The notes beneath the pieces are model-generated. The model made no database searches, was not told where the DNA came from, and worked only from the letters and a program-made list of their open reading frames with translations. A program made the translations under genes and the position numbers. A stretch of 64,000 nucleotides of DNA from Aplectana chamaeleonis (lineage: Eukaryota > Nematoda > Chromadorea > Rhabditida > Cosmocercidae), in NCBI GenBank assembly GCA_029168955.1, contig JAPDOI010001171.1:1-64000 (forward strand), given 5' to 3'. The stretch's first letter is position 1, and each line of letters begins with the position of its first letter. Positions 12,272 to 22,971 of this stretch are shown here, piece after piece.

Positions 12272-12329
12272 CCGCGTCAGGCGAATGCCAACCGATTAAG
12301 TCAAGTAAGTCAAGTCATTGTCGTTGTTT

Positions 12330-12518
12330 ATTGCTTAGGCTTAATCTTATCATATTCGAATAAAGTTGTTATTTACCTCCTAAGTGCTGCTTTTGGCCTC
12401 TTTGCATTTGTTCTCTACCGAAGCATTGAAAGAGAATCGCAATTCGCCAGCCAGACAGTAATTAATGAGGAGGCGGGGCTGCTCCCGCTGGCTAGTGGGC
12501 GGGGAAGCCCCCTTCCCC
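12330..12518. other. Unique spacer between RTE copy 1 and the right direct repeat
   Basis: About 190 bp separate the target duplication from the second ~440-bp direct repeat. It contains a GC-rich patch (GCTGCTCCCGCTGGC) but no gene. Confidence 0.5.
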
Positions 12519-12964
12519 ACAAATAACACTCGAATGTCGTTTCTTTCTTGGAATATGATAGCATAAGTCTTTGCTGAAAAGTCAAATCTAGTAGGAATCG
12601 CTATTCGATGTATAATATCTCACTGAATTCTTCGTTAAGTGTCCTCTAATGAAGGCACGTAGCAGTACCTTGAGTCTACATTCATATAGTAATGAAAAAT
12701 CAGAAACCGTTACATAAGAAGACATTTTTTGCTGGTCAAGAAAAATGAAAACTGATGAAAATGAAGAATCTGAAAAAAAGGCACTTGAAGTTTTGTTTTT
12801 GAAACTTATCTTCTCTTATCAATTAGTGTTAATGATCATGAGAATATACAGTCAGTTCCGATTTCGGTAAGAGTATCAATTTTTCGCCGGAAACGGTATT
12901 TGCAAAAAAGACGCTCGAAACCGCCGGCGACCGCCGGCGGGCGGCGGTAACCGACCGAACTGTA
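12519..12964 (+). repeat. ~440-bp direct repeat, right copy
   Basis: This is the same sequence as 8344-8782, ending in ACCGACCGAACTGTA. A short insertion of GCCGGCGG-type repeats near 12922-12945 distinguishes it from the left copy. Confidence 0.9.
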
Positions 12965-13955
12965 TGGCCCAATTCGAAAACCCATCTGGACCTGCCCAAC
13001 TGCAGTGCTCCCAAGCGTAGCGCTGCGAGTTTTGATTGTCTTTTGGAAACACTAGGATAAGATCGTGGTGATCTCTCTAGCGGGCCCCTTCAACGTTCCC
13101 TCATTTTTACCCAAACTGCGCACATGATGTAGAACTGGACCTACATTCCGTGATGCACTGTGCTTAGGATTCGACGGTCGTAATGTGGAAAACCCCCTTA
13201 TGCGTCGCATGATGGGGATTTTCTCGTGATCCGTACATTTCTTACTGTCAAAGCTTCTGTATGGGGACGGCAAATTTACGAGTGTTAATCATTGAAAAAC
13301 AGAAGCCGGAAAGGAACTCCGGCACAAAAAAACGACGAAGTAAAACGACAATTTCTTCTGGTCTAGGCCCAGCTATGAAAATCTCTGATTGATATTCCGC
13401 GGTCATATGATAAACCTGCTTGGCCAACTTCGTTACCTAGCAAAACATTACATTATGTACCACTGCTAAATATCACTTCTTCCATTACATTTGTTTCTTC
13501 AACCGATGCCAACCGATGCATTTGATGAATTGGCCAGGCTCAAATATTTCCTTCCCTACCTCCTCGCAGTATGAAGAGGTGGGACCAACGTGAGAACTGG
13601 AAACCACAACCATGGTTCTCTTGTGTAGAAATGACAAGAGCATTTGTGGCCATCGAGGTTTAATGATCAACGGTTGCTTTTGTCGAATGTTGTTTGAAGC
13701 AGTCCCGCATGGAAGGTAGAAGCACCAAAACTTAGAGAAGCCATGCGTGGGTGAAGGATATTTGGTGCTTCTCGAGAGTGCTTAGCGCTAAATTCATAGC
13801 CTGACAGCGTCTCATTGCTATGAATGGACTCTGAAAGAGCGTGCAGGTTAATATGTGACTACTGCTAATCCCGAAGGGCGTCGAACATTGGCTGAGTGAA
13901 CCTGAACACATTTGTTGCAATTGAAGGCAAAACTAATAACTATGCTTTGCCTTCA
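12965..13955. other. No gene seen
   Basis: There is no recognisable protein, RNA or repeat end. Open frames here are below 75 codons and show no domain. Confidence 0.5.
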
Positions 13956-13960
13956 CGTAA

Positions 13961-14444
13961 AGGCACTGTTCGCGATAAAAATCGCTTTTATGTTTTTTTG
14001 CCTATCTTGAAACCGGTCCCACGCTGATTCCAATGATGCTTCTGGAATCGTACAAGACCTTCTGGGAATGGAGTTATGCTCCCTCAAAAATTGAGCTAGG
14101 GAAGCATGGTGGACGAAATGTCCGAGGCTTGTAACTTCCGTCTTCTGCAGCCGATGTATGCGAGCTGAAAAGAGTAAGGGAGAAGTTGAGAATGAAGGGA
14201 AGAACGGGGCTTTCGATCGGAAACTATCGCTCAACTCACGATTTCGAGTGCTCGTTTGTTCACGTCGAGGGGCGGGAAGAGGCGGGACTTGCCCACAATG
14301 GCGGGGTTTTCCCACTTTTCTAAGCCGTTTTGCGGCTCCTGGGTAGCTTTTCTCCCGTTTTTTCGACGCTGTTCTGCTTCTGAGAGCCACGAGAAGCGTT
14401 TGTCATGGAAAGTTCGAGGATGAAGTTTATCGCGAACAGTGCCT
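13961..14444. mobile_element. TTAA-type MITE 'A' (484 bp)
   Basis: The terminal inverted repeats are AGGCACTGTTCGCGATAAA at the left and its reverse complement at the right, followed by TTAA. The left TTAA is degenerate (GTAA). The interior contains a block (GAGCTAGGGAAGCATGG, GGACGAAATGTCC, ACTTCCGTCTTCTGCAG) shared with elements C, H, J and S. There is no coding capacity. It abuts element B through a shared TTAA. Confidence 0.88.
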
Positions 14445-14448
14445 TTAA

Positions 14449-14891
14449 AGGCAGGGTTCGCGATAAAATCGGTTGTTGTGTTATCCACATGAATAGGTAG
14501 GTCTGGGCATCACAAGCGTGAAAATAAGTAAAAAACTGAATAAAAAACGCTCAGGAACAAGTTATTGCTTGGTGTCCTCCCGCCTCCAGCTATCGGGATT
14601 TCTATAAAAGGCTGTTTTGTTAACTTTAATTTTGCTTCTAAAGTAATTTCTGAGCACTTCTGTAGCCTCCTGACTACTTTAACAGCATAATAAAAGGCGG
14701 ATAAACACGCAATAACGAAAATATCGTTAATTAGGGGGCCGGCCGACACCAGTAATTAGCCGTTATACCTTGTTTTTGTGCGTTTTTCCCGCGGAATTCC
14801 GGGTTTTTTCACTAATTTTCACTTTTGTGATGACCAAATCTACATTCTCATGAAGAGAGCCCAAAAATCGTTTTTATCGCAAACCCTGCCT
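14449..14891. mobile_element. TTAA-type MITE 'B' (443 bp)
   Basis: The termini are AGGCAGGGTTCGCGATAAAA and the inverse of AGGCAGGGTTTGCGATAAAA, with TTAA on both sides (14445-14448 and 14892-14895). Its interior differs from A and C. Short inner patches, for example GGGGGCCGGCC, show no ORF of note. Confidence 0.88.
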
Positions 14892-14895
14892 TTAA

Positions 14896-15371
14896 AGGCA
14901 GGGTCCACGATAAATTTCGTCCTCGGTTTTTGGCCGGAAATCGAAAGTTCAGAGTCTTACTGGAGCACTGGGGTCAAAAGAACAAACGAAAACGAGCCAG
15001 AAAGAGCTCCATACGGCTCCGAAGTCCGCTCGCGCTAGCCCTTTCGCTCGCGGTCGAGTTTCTCGACGTGAACGAAGGAACACTCGAAATCGCGAAACGA
15101 GCGATGGTTTTCGATCAAAAGCCCCGTTCTTCCCTTCGTTCTCAACTTCTCCCTTTACTCAGGTCAGCTCGCATACATCGGCTGCAAAAGACGGAAGTTA
15201 CAAGTCTCGGAAAACTCGTCCACCATGCTTCCTTAGCTCAATTTTTGAGGGACCATAACTCCGTTCCCAGAAGGTCGTGTACGATTTCAGACACATTGTT
15301 GAAATCAGTATGGGACCGTCTTCAAGATAGGCTAAAAAACAGAAAAACGATTTCCATTGTGGACACTGCCT
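14896..15371. mobile_element. TTAA-type MITE 'C' (476 bp)
   Basis: The left end is AGGCAGGGTCCACGATAAA. The right end is the inverse of AGGCAGTGTCCACAATGG, followed by TCAA, a one-base change from TTAA. The interior is the A/H/J type in inverted order (CTGCAAAAGACGGAAG, CCACCATGCTTCC). The 166-codon open frame across it is not a gene. Confidence 0.88.
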
Positions 15372-15375
15372 TCAA

Positions 15376-16801
15376 GCAAGCAGTTTCTGTCACCCTCTTA
15401 GGCGAAAACAAGAGCCTAACAAATCACTAGCCTTAAGTTTTTGATCAGCATCTTTTACTTTTTATCATAGATCCAAAGAGCAGTCTACGGTTCAGCTCAT
15501 CATACATAATGCTGTGTAGCGGAGCAATCGGAAGTGAAGAGAACACAACTACCCGTGTGAAGAGTAGGTAGTAATGCGTATTCTTTGGAGCCCGCATATT
15601 CCACTGTCGTGTCTCGCCAAAATGCAAAAGAAGAAAGTTTTTTGAAAACTCTTAAGAAGTAAAAGATGTTTTTTCGCTCTGGTTTTCATCTTGTCAATCA
15701 CTTTTTACAATTATCTGAGCTAACTATGCTGTTTTGGTAGATATCAATCAGTTGCGACCCTTCGTGAAGTAGAATCGAAAATGTCGCGAAGTTTATGTGG
15801 ATCAACATACACCACCATTAAAACTTTATTCGACTATCTGAGCGTTCTGTTCCGTTGAAGGACAGACGGCATTGTTTGGATTGACAAAAATGCAAGGACG
15901 CAGGGGTAGAACTTAGTTACGTTCTACCCTATGCCACTAGGACTGAGCTAGAAATCGAGCACTGAATTGTTTTAGACAAGCTGCTCCTTATGGAGAATTA
16001 AGTTATTTGCCAAATGTACCAAACGACATCGAAAACATGGCGAAATTCCTCAACCAGGGTTGCTTAGTGGTACCACTTCGCCCATACTCAGAGCGGAGAT
16101 GTTACACTCAGTTACACTCCAGTTCCTAGTGTAGAATTTGGAGGCATGTGTAGCACAGCGCCACACCAAAACGGGCATCATTTACCGAGTATTGCTGCTG
16201 TCATATGTAGTGTGGAGAAACCGAACAACAATGCTAGAATGTTCTCTATGGAACACCGGCTTAACGCTATAGATCAGAGTGATTAGGAAATGCCTCTTTC
16301 TTTTTAACTCATGTGATTTCGTACTGCCCACTTTCCCAAGTTTCGGTCCAGCTGAACGTGCTACCTTGACTTTGGCCTGAGCGATGGCCTGACCGTTATC
16401 AAAGCACTGTCCTCCGGAAACAAGCAGCGTCAAAATATCCGGAAGAGACAAATGGCGAATCCATTTTTCCTCTTTACTGAGGCGTTCGCAAGTAATAACG
16501 GTGTGGAACTCTGACGTAGACCTTCGCATTTTATTGCCTAAGCATTTGCGTGAACTCAGAAATCTGTGCAACCCTGATTTAGTTCACAGCTGTTGTAATG
16601 TGATTCGATAGCCTAAAGAAAGCAGCTGGAGACTGCTTTTCTCATCTCTCACCTATGACAGATATAGGGGAGAGTACCAAAGAATGTCTACCTGCTTAGG
16701 GAACGTAGGAGACGTATGTAGTCTTCGCCCTTATGTAGTCTTCGCCCTAACGCGAGTCCTGTTCAAACGCTACCAATATGCTGTCCCTTCAATTATCAAA
16801 T
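15376..16801. other. No gene seen
   Basis: The longest frame is a 129-codon minus-strand ORF at 16182-16571 without a recognisable domain. No repeat termini or RNA genes were identified. Confidence 0.45.
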
Positions 16802-16805
16802 TTAA

Positions 16806-17412
16806 AGGCATCGTACACGATGAAAACCGAATTCCAGCTTCTGTGTTCAGTCGGACTAGTGGGTCATAACAATGTCACTCAGGAAGTTTGTAGTTCCCAA
16901 ATCGCCTCTGAATGGAGATTTGCTCACCACAAAAGGGCCTCCTGGGTTTGGGGGGCCGGCCTTGGGGTCGATACATTGTTACAAGGGACAAAACTCCGTG
17001 GTCGCTGCCAGCGATCGTGCTTTGACGCGTCGTAGGGCGCAATTGACACGCCACTCGATTTCACGTTCGACATCGATCGAAAGCAGCTGACAGCAATGGA
17101 CGCAGCAGGTTAGGAACCTTTTTTAGTTTCGTTCGAGAAAAATTATCGCTCGTCTGAATGGCGTCCTCGGTTAATTGGTTCCAACGCTGCGCCAAGGAAC
17201 GAATCGTAAAAGTGTTCCTTGCGTTCTTCGCGCAACTATCCCAAGTTGTCGTCTGCGGGAACTTCAAATTCCTTTTGAGCTTTCTTGAAGTGGGTTTTTC
17301 TTGAAAAGTTGACGTTTTTTAGGGGGCTTTTTGCAACTCTCAGTCACTGTAGGGATATAACTACACGAAAACGTCAAAAACCCAAGTATGGTTTTCATCT
17401 TGTACGATGCCT
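16806..17412. mobile_element. TTAA-type MITE 'D' (607 bp)
   Basis: The terminal inverted repeats are AGGCATCGTACACGATGAAA and, at the right, the inverse of AGGCATCGTACAAGATGAAA, with TTAA at 16802-16805 and 17413-17416. The same terminus type occurs at 32515 and on both ends of 57340-57787. It is non-coding. Confidence 0.9.
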
Positions 17413-17416
17413 TTAA

Positions 17417-18900
17417 GTGATAAATGTGCAGCAGTTAAGTTATTCGAAGGTAGAATTTTGGGTCCAATAGACCAACAATCAGGATAAGCTTGAGACGCAA
17501 GTTATTGCAGGCTGTTAGACATGCGATAATTCTAAATTCACATCTCTGTGCAGAAACCCTCACAGATTCTCACCTCGAAATTATCACCACATAGAGATAA
17601 CTTGCTCGGAAATCCAGTGGTTCAACTGCTGGTATAAAGGGACCAAACCTTCTTTGGTGAATATCACTAGCGATAATACTTTCCAGTGACTCCTTTTCTA
17701 GTTGCCGGTCTCAAGGAAAGGTTGACATAGAAGTTGTCCTTCCTACGCCGACCCCGATATCGATTCCTAACTGACTTCGTCAGGCAGCAGATTGTACCAC
17801 CGGCCTGACGGTGACTTACTATTATGTAAAGCAGTAGCAACTGGTATTGAGAAGCAGTCTCATCCCGCTTCCTCTTCAACATCGCCTAACAAGTATATGG
17901 CTTTTTCTGGACTACCGATTTGTACTCCGCCCTTCAATCACTCAAAAAAGAATGGCACATTGTTATGCGGTGAAGGGGACAAATCAGATGACATTCTCCT
18001 TAAAAATAGCGTGCTGGAAGAATCTTTCACGAAGCCTGGTTTATCTATGTGTCCTCTCTACTTGCTGATTTCAACCCACGAGAGAGGGAAAAAAGTCATC
18101 TTGAAATTCGCACCAGGTTAGCTCAGAGTTTTGATGATGACTGGATGTATGAAGAGAAGCATCGATCAAGCTCGGGAAACCATTGTTCCCGGATTTATGC
18201 TTGTCTAGAATTTTTTCTAGGTGTGATAGTAATACCATACCTCTGACGTGCTCCTTTGACGGAACCGCAAACGCTCTTCAGTCAGATGTATCATGTTTCC
18301 GATTTTTGTTTCAGTGAGAACCAAGGCAACGGAGTCTTATTGAGACAGTGAGTCTCCAATATTATACCAGTATTCAAGCAAATCACATGACTAGCGGGTC
18401 TCTTGACCTCATCGCCCTCTCTTCTTTTTGACTGCCCACCGAGGGAACAAGACCTTTGTTGAGGTTCGCAGTATAGAAAGAGATCTCTAATGCCTGTACT
18501 ACTGTAACTTGGTCAGGATTGTTCATCATCCTACCAAAAAGTAGTGGCAAATGATAGTCCAACAACTTGAATATACCCTGTATACAAGACAGATAACACG
18601 GATTTATTCTCAAAAACATTTAACGATTATTTCGCTCCCTTGAGAAAGCCCGCTGGTCCTGTGTATACAAGAGAAATATAGCAAGGCTTCGCAATCAACT
18701 CTTATTAACCACTGTATGACCCGTAGCACAGTGCTCTAGTACGGTCATAGATGACAAACTAGAAGATGTCGAGCAAGCTCCGCAATCCATTCTAATTAAT
18801 CCTGTCAATCCTGGAGCATGAGGCTCTACCAAGATTTACCGAAGCGCATGAGTTATGCCTTATTACGCTTGCTACGACCTCAGACTCAGACGCAAAAACT
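17417..18900. other. No gene seen
   Basis: Open frames up to 109 codons (17792-18121) show no domain or splice logic. A TATACCCTGTATACAA motif near 18574 recurs near 50313 and may mark a degenerate repeat. Confidence 0.45.
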
Positions 18901-18914
18901 TGTTAGTTTGCTAC

Positions 18915-19392
18915 CTAGAGCGCGGTGAACACCACCTCGCCCTAGGAACTGCGGTCAAGGAACAGTTGCATAGACATGAAGGAGGCGCATAAGCGCCGTC
19001 TACTTCAGTTCGTAGTCCAAGGTGTTCAGCGAAGCAGCACTCACTAGGACACAAGCAGACTGTTCTTCGAAGGTGAGGACTGCGAAAAACCTGCAAATCA
19101 ACGCAAACCCATATGAATGACAGGAGTACGCATCAGTGCGCCCTCTACTAGTCATAGATAAATGCCACGAGTGTGCATAAATGCACTCTCTACTAGCTAT
19201 TGATAAGTGCCAGGAGTGCGAATGAAATCGCATTCTACTAGCCGTGAATAAATGCCAGGAGTGCGAATCAATTCGCATTCTACTAGCTGTTCGATATCGA
19301 GTATCGATAGTGAGGAGAGCGGGTATAGGCCCGCAACTCAACTCTAGTGGAGGGGTTGCCCAGGAACGCGCCTAAGCAGCGCTCAACTAGGC
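18915..19392. repeat. Tandem array of 45-bp hairpin-forming units with changing stems
   Basis: Four units start exactly 45 bp apart (hairpins at 19124, 19169, 19214, 19259), with related units at 18981, 19315 and 19364 and a possible one near 18918. A conserved linker (CTCTACTAG ... ATAAATGCCAGGAG) separates them. Each unit folds as an 8-9-bp stem with a 4-nt loop. The stem cores differ: GGCGC/GCGCC, ACGCA/TGCGC, GTGCA/TGCAC, TGCGA/TCGCA, TGCGAA/TTCGCA and GCGGG/CCCGC. Both sides change together, so pairing is kept. The minus-strand ORF with a recurring SHSWHL motif is a by-product of the 45-bp (15-codon) period. The function is unknown. Confidence 0.85.
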
Positions 19393-19394
19393 AA

Positions 19395-19920
19395 AAGATA
19401 GTCCAGGGGAGAGGAAACAGCAAGCAGGCGGTCGCTGTGAGCTCTTGAACGGCAACTGACCTTTCCTGATCAGGCGTGGAACACGTTGACAGTTGGTTCG
19501 CGCCCGTTCATCAAAAAAGGCAATCGGTTAAACCGGAGATCAAGATAGGAGCTGAATGGTAGAAAGCAATCGTAATTGATATGAAGCAGTGTTATATAAT
19601 TGGGTGGCGGACGTTCTGTCTCAAGTAGGCGGAGCCTAGGCGAGGTGCGAGCGAGGTGTAAATTTTGGGACTCATCGACTCTGACTAACTACCGCTCTTT
19701 ACTCACTGCTAGGGCCTAACGAGACGCCATCCAACGAAGCAAACACAATTTTTGAACAAAACATTTGTTAAAGAACGTTATAGCCACTACAAACTATTAT
19801 TATTATTATTACATTATTAATATTATTACATTGTTCAATTCAACATCGCTATGCTACTAACTATACAAAGTTTCCCAAAACAAAGCGGGGCATTTTAATA
19901 AAAGAGATTTTCATGCTGAT
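19395..19920. other. No gene seen; short (ATT)n tract
   Basis: An imperfect ATT microsatellite lies at about 19795-19832. Otherwise nothing is recognisable. Confidence 0.5.
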
Positions 19921-19928
19921 TACCTTAA

Positions 19929-20412
19929 AGGCAGTGGTCACGATAAGCTTCGATTTTGAGACTAATCGCTAAATCGATTGTTTGGCCCCCGAGAAGAACT
20001 GAAATGACGAAGAAACCGAGAAAAACGCACCAGAAGGGCACGAAATCCTCAAGTATCAGCCCGCCTCTTAAGTATCAATGGAACTGTTCGTTGTGACAAT
20101 GAAATCTTTTGTGGACCCTCTTTTGCAATTCTCTTTTCTGTATTGTTCCGTTCTTTACTTCGGGCCCTAACTAATACTGTTTTGCCCAAAATATTCTTCC
20201 ATTTTCGGTTAGTCCCATTTTTTACCGGTGACAACCACCGTGAACATGTTCATCCCACCAGACAACTAGTCCAGGCCATAGAATAATGTCACTGAAATAA
20301 GACGAATTAGTGGGGTTTCTCGCTGTTTCTACGTGATTTTGGTAACACTTGGTTGCCAACGCATTGTTTTGAGTGGAAAACTTGGAAACAAGAATCATCG
20401 TGAACACTGCCT
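19929..20412. mobile_element. TTAA-type MITE 'E' (484 bp), first car of a six-element train
   Basis: The left end is AGGCAGTGGTCACGATAAG, and the right end is the inverse of AGGCAGTGTTCACGATGATT. TTAA flanks it at 19925-19928 and 20413-20416, and the latter is shared with element F. It is non-coding. Confidence 0.88.
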
Positions 20413-20416
20413 TTAA

Positions 20417-21270
20417 AGGCAGTGGCCACCATGGAAAACTTTATCGAAAAAACTACAAAAATTAGCTTAGATAGAAAAGAGCTGAAAAACTACGAAGGTA
20501 GCGCGGTGAAAAACGGGCTAGAATTACAGTTACTAGGGCCCAAACACGCTAGTTCGTGCACACGTGCACAGCGCCGCCCAAAAAGATCGCAGTTTCATGC
20601 CGAGCAGTCAGAAATCATTTCAGAGGAAGAAATAAGTACAAATTTACCTAAATAAAACAGTTGAACAATGAAAACAAGCACTTCAGTCAATGTTCTTGAC
20701 TAGATGAGTATATTAAGTGTATCTGAATGAGAATGGCGGCCCACGCGACCGCCGTGTTTGGCGGGCGGCCGTCGCGTTCGCCGCTCTCGGACGAGCTTGC
20801 GAAACGTCTCCACAGCCATCGACTACAAACGGGGCTGGCACCGGCTGGCAGCAAACACTGCGCTGATCAATCAGCTCTGCAGAAGGGGGAGGGGGAATGG
20901 CCGCCGTTGGAATCCAGCACGCGTCCGAGAGCGGCACATGCGACGGCCGCCTGCTAAGCACGCCGGCCGGCTGGGCCGCCATTCTCATTTGGACACACTT
21001 TAAATATTCGTGCTGGTCAGTCCGAAGGTTAATGTTCATTGACTGAAGTCCAATTTCCAGCCAGCTGATCATTTTGATATCAGAGATCATCGATGCCGAT
21101 GATGTGGAGTGGGCTCGTCCACTATCAAAAGACAAGAAAGTTCAGGCTTGAAATTGAGCCCGAAATAGCGGGTTTTTTCGCTCTTTTTTTGATAGGTCCT
21201 ACTACTCTAAACCCAGAACAGGGTTTAGAGAGGAAAAGAAGACAAGCATATGTGATCGCGATCACTGCCT
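20417..21270. mobile_element. TTAA-type MITE 'F' (854 bp including a nested 284-bp MITE)
   Basis: The left end is AGGCAGTGGCCACCATGG and the right end is the inverse of AGGCAGTGATCGCGATCAC, followed by CTAA (one change from TTAA). The interior is shared with copies at 44896-45429, 48546-49083 and 56351-56847 (for example AAAACGGGCTAGAATTA, CTGATGTTCTTGAT-like and CATCGATGCCGATGA blocks). Those three copies lack the nested insert. Confidence 0.88.
20716..20999. mobile_element. Nested 284-bp MITE with ~80-bp inverted repeats and TTA target duplication
   Basis: The ends read AGTGTATCTGAATGAGAATG at the left and the inverse of AGTGTGTCCAAATGAGAATG at the right, and pairing continues for about 80 bp through GGCGGCC-rich sequence. 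TTA occurs immediately outside on both sides (20713-20715, 21000-21002), as expected for PIF/Harbinger-type insertion. The GC-rich open frames inside it are artefacts. Confidence 0.85.
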
Positions 21271-21274
21271 CTAA

Positions 21275-21769
21275 AGGCACAGGAAACCCAGGAAATTATT
21301 TTTCAGTTTTCGTGCTGATTTTACTTTTATAGATAGTCACACGCTGATCACAATGGTATATCTGAAATCGTCCAAGACCCCCTGTGGACAGAATTATGGC
21401 TCCTTAAAGATGCCTATAATTTGAGGGTAAAAAATTGGTGGACGAGTTGTCTCAGACCAGTATTTCCCTTCATTCGCAATCGTTGCTCCAGAGCGAGCCA
21501 CGGTAAGGAGGCAAACCGACAATAGACTGAAGAACGACGACTTGTTGATAATTCATATATCCATCTAGCCGCTATCGAGTTCGGAAATCCGGTAGGGAGT
21601 GTGGCCCGCGGTGGTGAGCGAAGGGGTTCGGGCCTGTGGTGGTCGCTTATATCTCGCTTATTCGGAGGAATGGAGATCTCGCACCCTGCATGTGTCATAT
21701 GTAGAGGAGGGGTCTACTACACAATCAAATTCAAATCTCAAAATTCATGTCTGAGAGTGTACCCTGCCT
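21275..21769. mobile_element. TTAA-type MITE 'G' (495 bp)
   Basis: The left end is AGGCACAGGAAACCCAGG and the right end is the inverse of AGGCAGGGTACACTCTCAG. It is flanked by CTAA and TTAA. The interior (GGTGGTCGCTTATATCTCGC, GGAGATCTCGCACC) is shared with copies at 36878, 55322 and 56852 and with a degenerate one at 58405. Confidence 0.85.
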
Positions 21770-21773
21770 TTAA

Positions 21774-22260
21774 AGGCAGTGTTCACGATGTAAAAAGTGT
21801 TTCAGTTTCCACTAGGAATGGGTAGTGGAAGGACACACTGTAACGTTGACATCGAAAGAACGCATGAAAACGAGCCAGGAAAAGCTCCAAAAGAGCCCGA
21901 AATTGCCATTTCGAGCGCAAGGCAAACCCCCAAAGGCCCAACACACGCCCACCGACGTCAACAAATGAATGCTCGAGATCGTGAGATGAGCGATGATTTC
22001 CAATCATTAGCGCCGTTCTTACCTTCACTCTCAACTTCTCTCTTTACTCAGGTCAGCTCGCATACACCGGCTGCAGAAGACGGAAGTTACAAGCCTCGGA
22101 CAACTCGTCCACCATGTTTCATTAGGTCAATTTTTGAGGGACCATAACTCCGTTCCCAGAAGGTCTTGTACGATTTCAGAGACTTTATTGGAATCAGCAT
22201 GGGGTCGTTTTCAAGATAGGCAGTAAAACAGAAAAACGATTTCAATCGTGAACACTGCCT
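21774..22260. mobile_element. TTAA-type MITE 'H' (487 bp)
   Basis: The terminal inverted repeats are AGGCAGTGTTCACGAT on both ends, with TTAA on both sides. The interior belongs to the A/C/J type (GTCAGCTCGCATACACCGGC, GAAGACGGAAGTTAC). No gene is present. Confidence 0.9.
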
Positions 22261-22264
22261 TTAA

Positions 22265-22735
22265 AGACACAGTCCAACCTCAGAGGTAATTTTTGATATT
22301 TTGGTCCGGTCGCCGTCTATAGCAACCCTGCCGAGCGCGAAATCTCAAATCGCTCAAATAAGCGAGAAAAAACCAGGAAAAAGTCGGCCACGCCCCCTTG
22401 AAAGAAAAAGTGGGTAACGCCCACTGCCAGGTTTCCGACCTCTATAGGGAAGAGACGCGGGAACGATTTTATTCAAAATCTATGTTCTTCCTTTTATTTT
22501 CGGTCTGGATTTATATTGTGGCCTGCTTCAGAACGATGGCTGCGAATAACGAGAAAATGCAACTCGTTAACTCGTCCGCGAACTTCTAGCCGTTCAAAAT
22601 CGAGATTTTTGAGGAGCCGTAACTCCGTTCGTAGTGAGTTCTGAGCGATTTTGGAGTCACCATTGTGATCAGCGTAAAATTTTCTCCAAGATAGGCAGGA
22701 AAACGAAAAATCGATCCTGAGCTTGGATTGTGTCT
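22265..22735. mobile_element. TTAA-type MITE 'I' (471 bp)
   Basis: The left end is AGACACAGTCCAACCTCAG and the right end is the inverse of AGACACAATCCAAGCTCAG. TTAA lies on both sides (22261-22264, 22736-22739). The interior differs from its neighbours. Confidence 0.88.
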
Positions 22736-22971
22736 TTAAAGGCAGTGTTCACGATAAGGGGGGTGTGTATACAAGTCTGTTGGTACCTGCTCGTTGGTGC
22801 CCCTGCTTCTACTGAACCCAGCAGACGTTTGAGTGTACACAGGGAACGTTCGAGCGATATAGCGTGCACAACTATATCGCGAAAGTATCCCGCACATTGC
22901 ATAAAGGTGTCGCCGTCCGGCACACTAAGGCCTCTGGTCCATAACACCTTAGGATCCGTACCTAGGGAGTC

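Larger units (their letters stand above)
9029..12316 (+). mobile_element. RTE-clade non-LTR retrotransposon, copy 1, full length but degenerate
   Basis: The element starts with GGGGGTGTGTATACAAG and ends in an AAGTC-type short tandem tail, a typical RTE 3' end. It is flanked by a 13-bp direct repeat, ATTGTCGTTGTTT (9016-9028 and 12317-12329), which shows target-primed insertion. It is co-linear with the copy at 22759-26035 and nearly identical to it base for base, apart from many single-base insertions and deletions. It encodes an APE-type endonuclease followed by a reverse transcriptase on one transcript. No LTRs are present. The frame is broken in at least six places, so this copy is not autonomous as read. 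Confidence 0.95.

Noticed and set aside
9029..12316. Two RTE copies as one segmental duplication
   Set aside because: Their flanks and target duplications differ completely (ATTGTCGTTGTTT versus GTTCACGATAAG), so they are separate insertions.
18915..19392. CRISPR array
   Set aside because: The host is eukaryotic. The conserved parts are linkers while the 'spacers' are self-complementary hairpins, and there are no cas genes.
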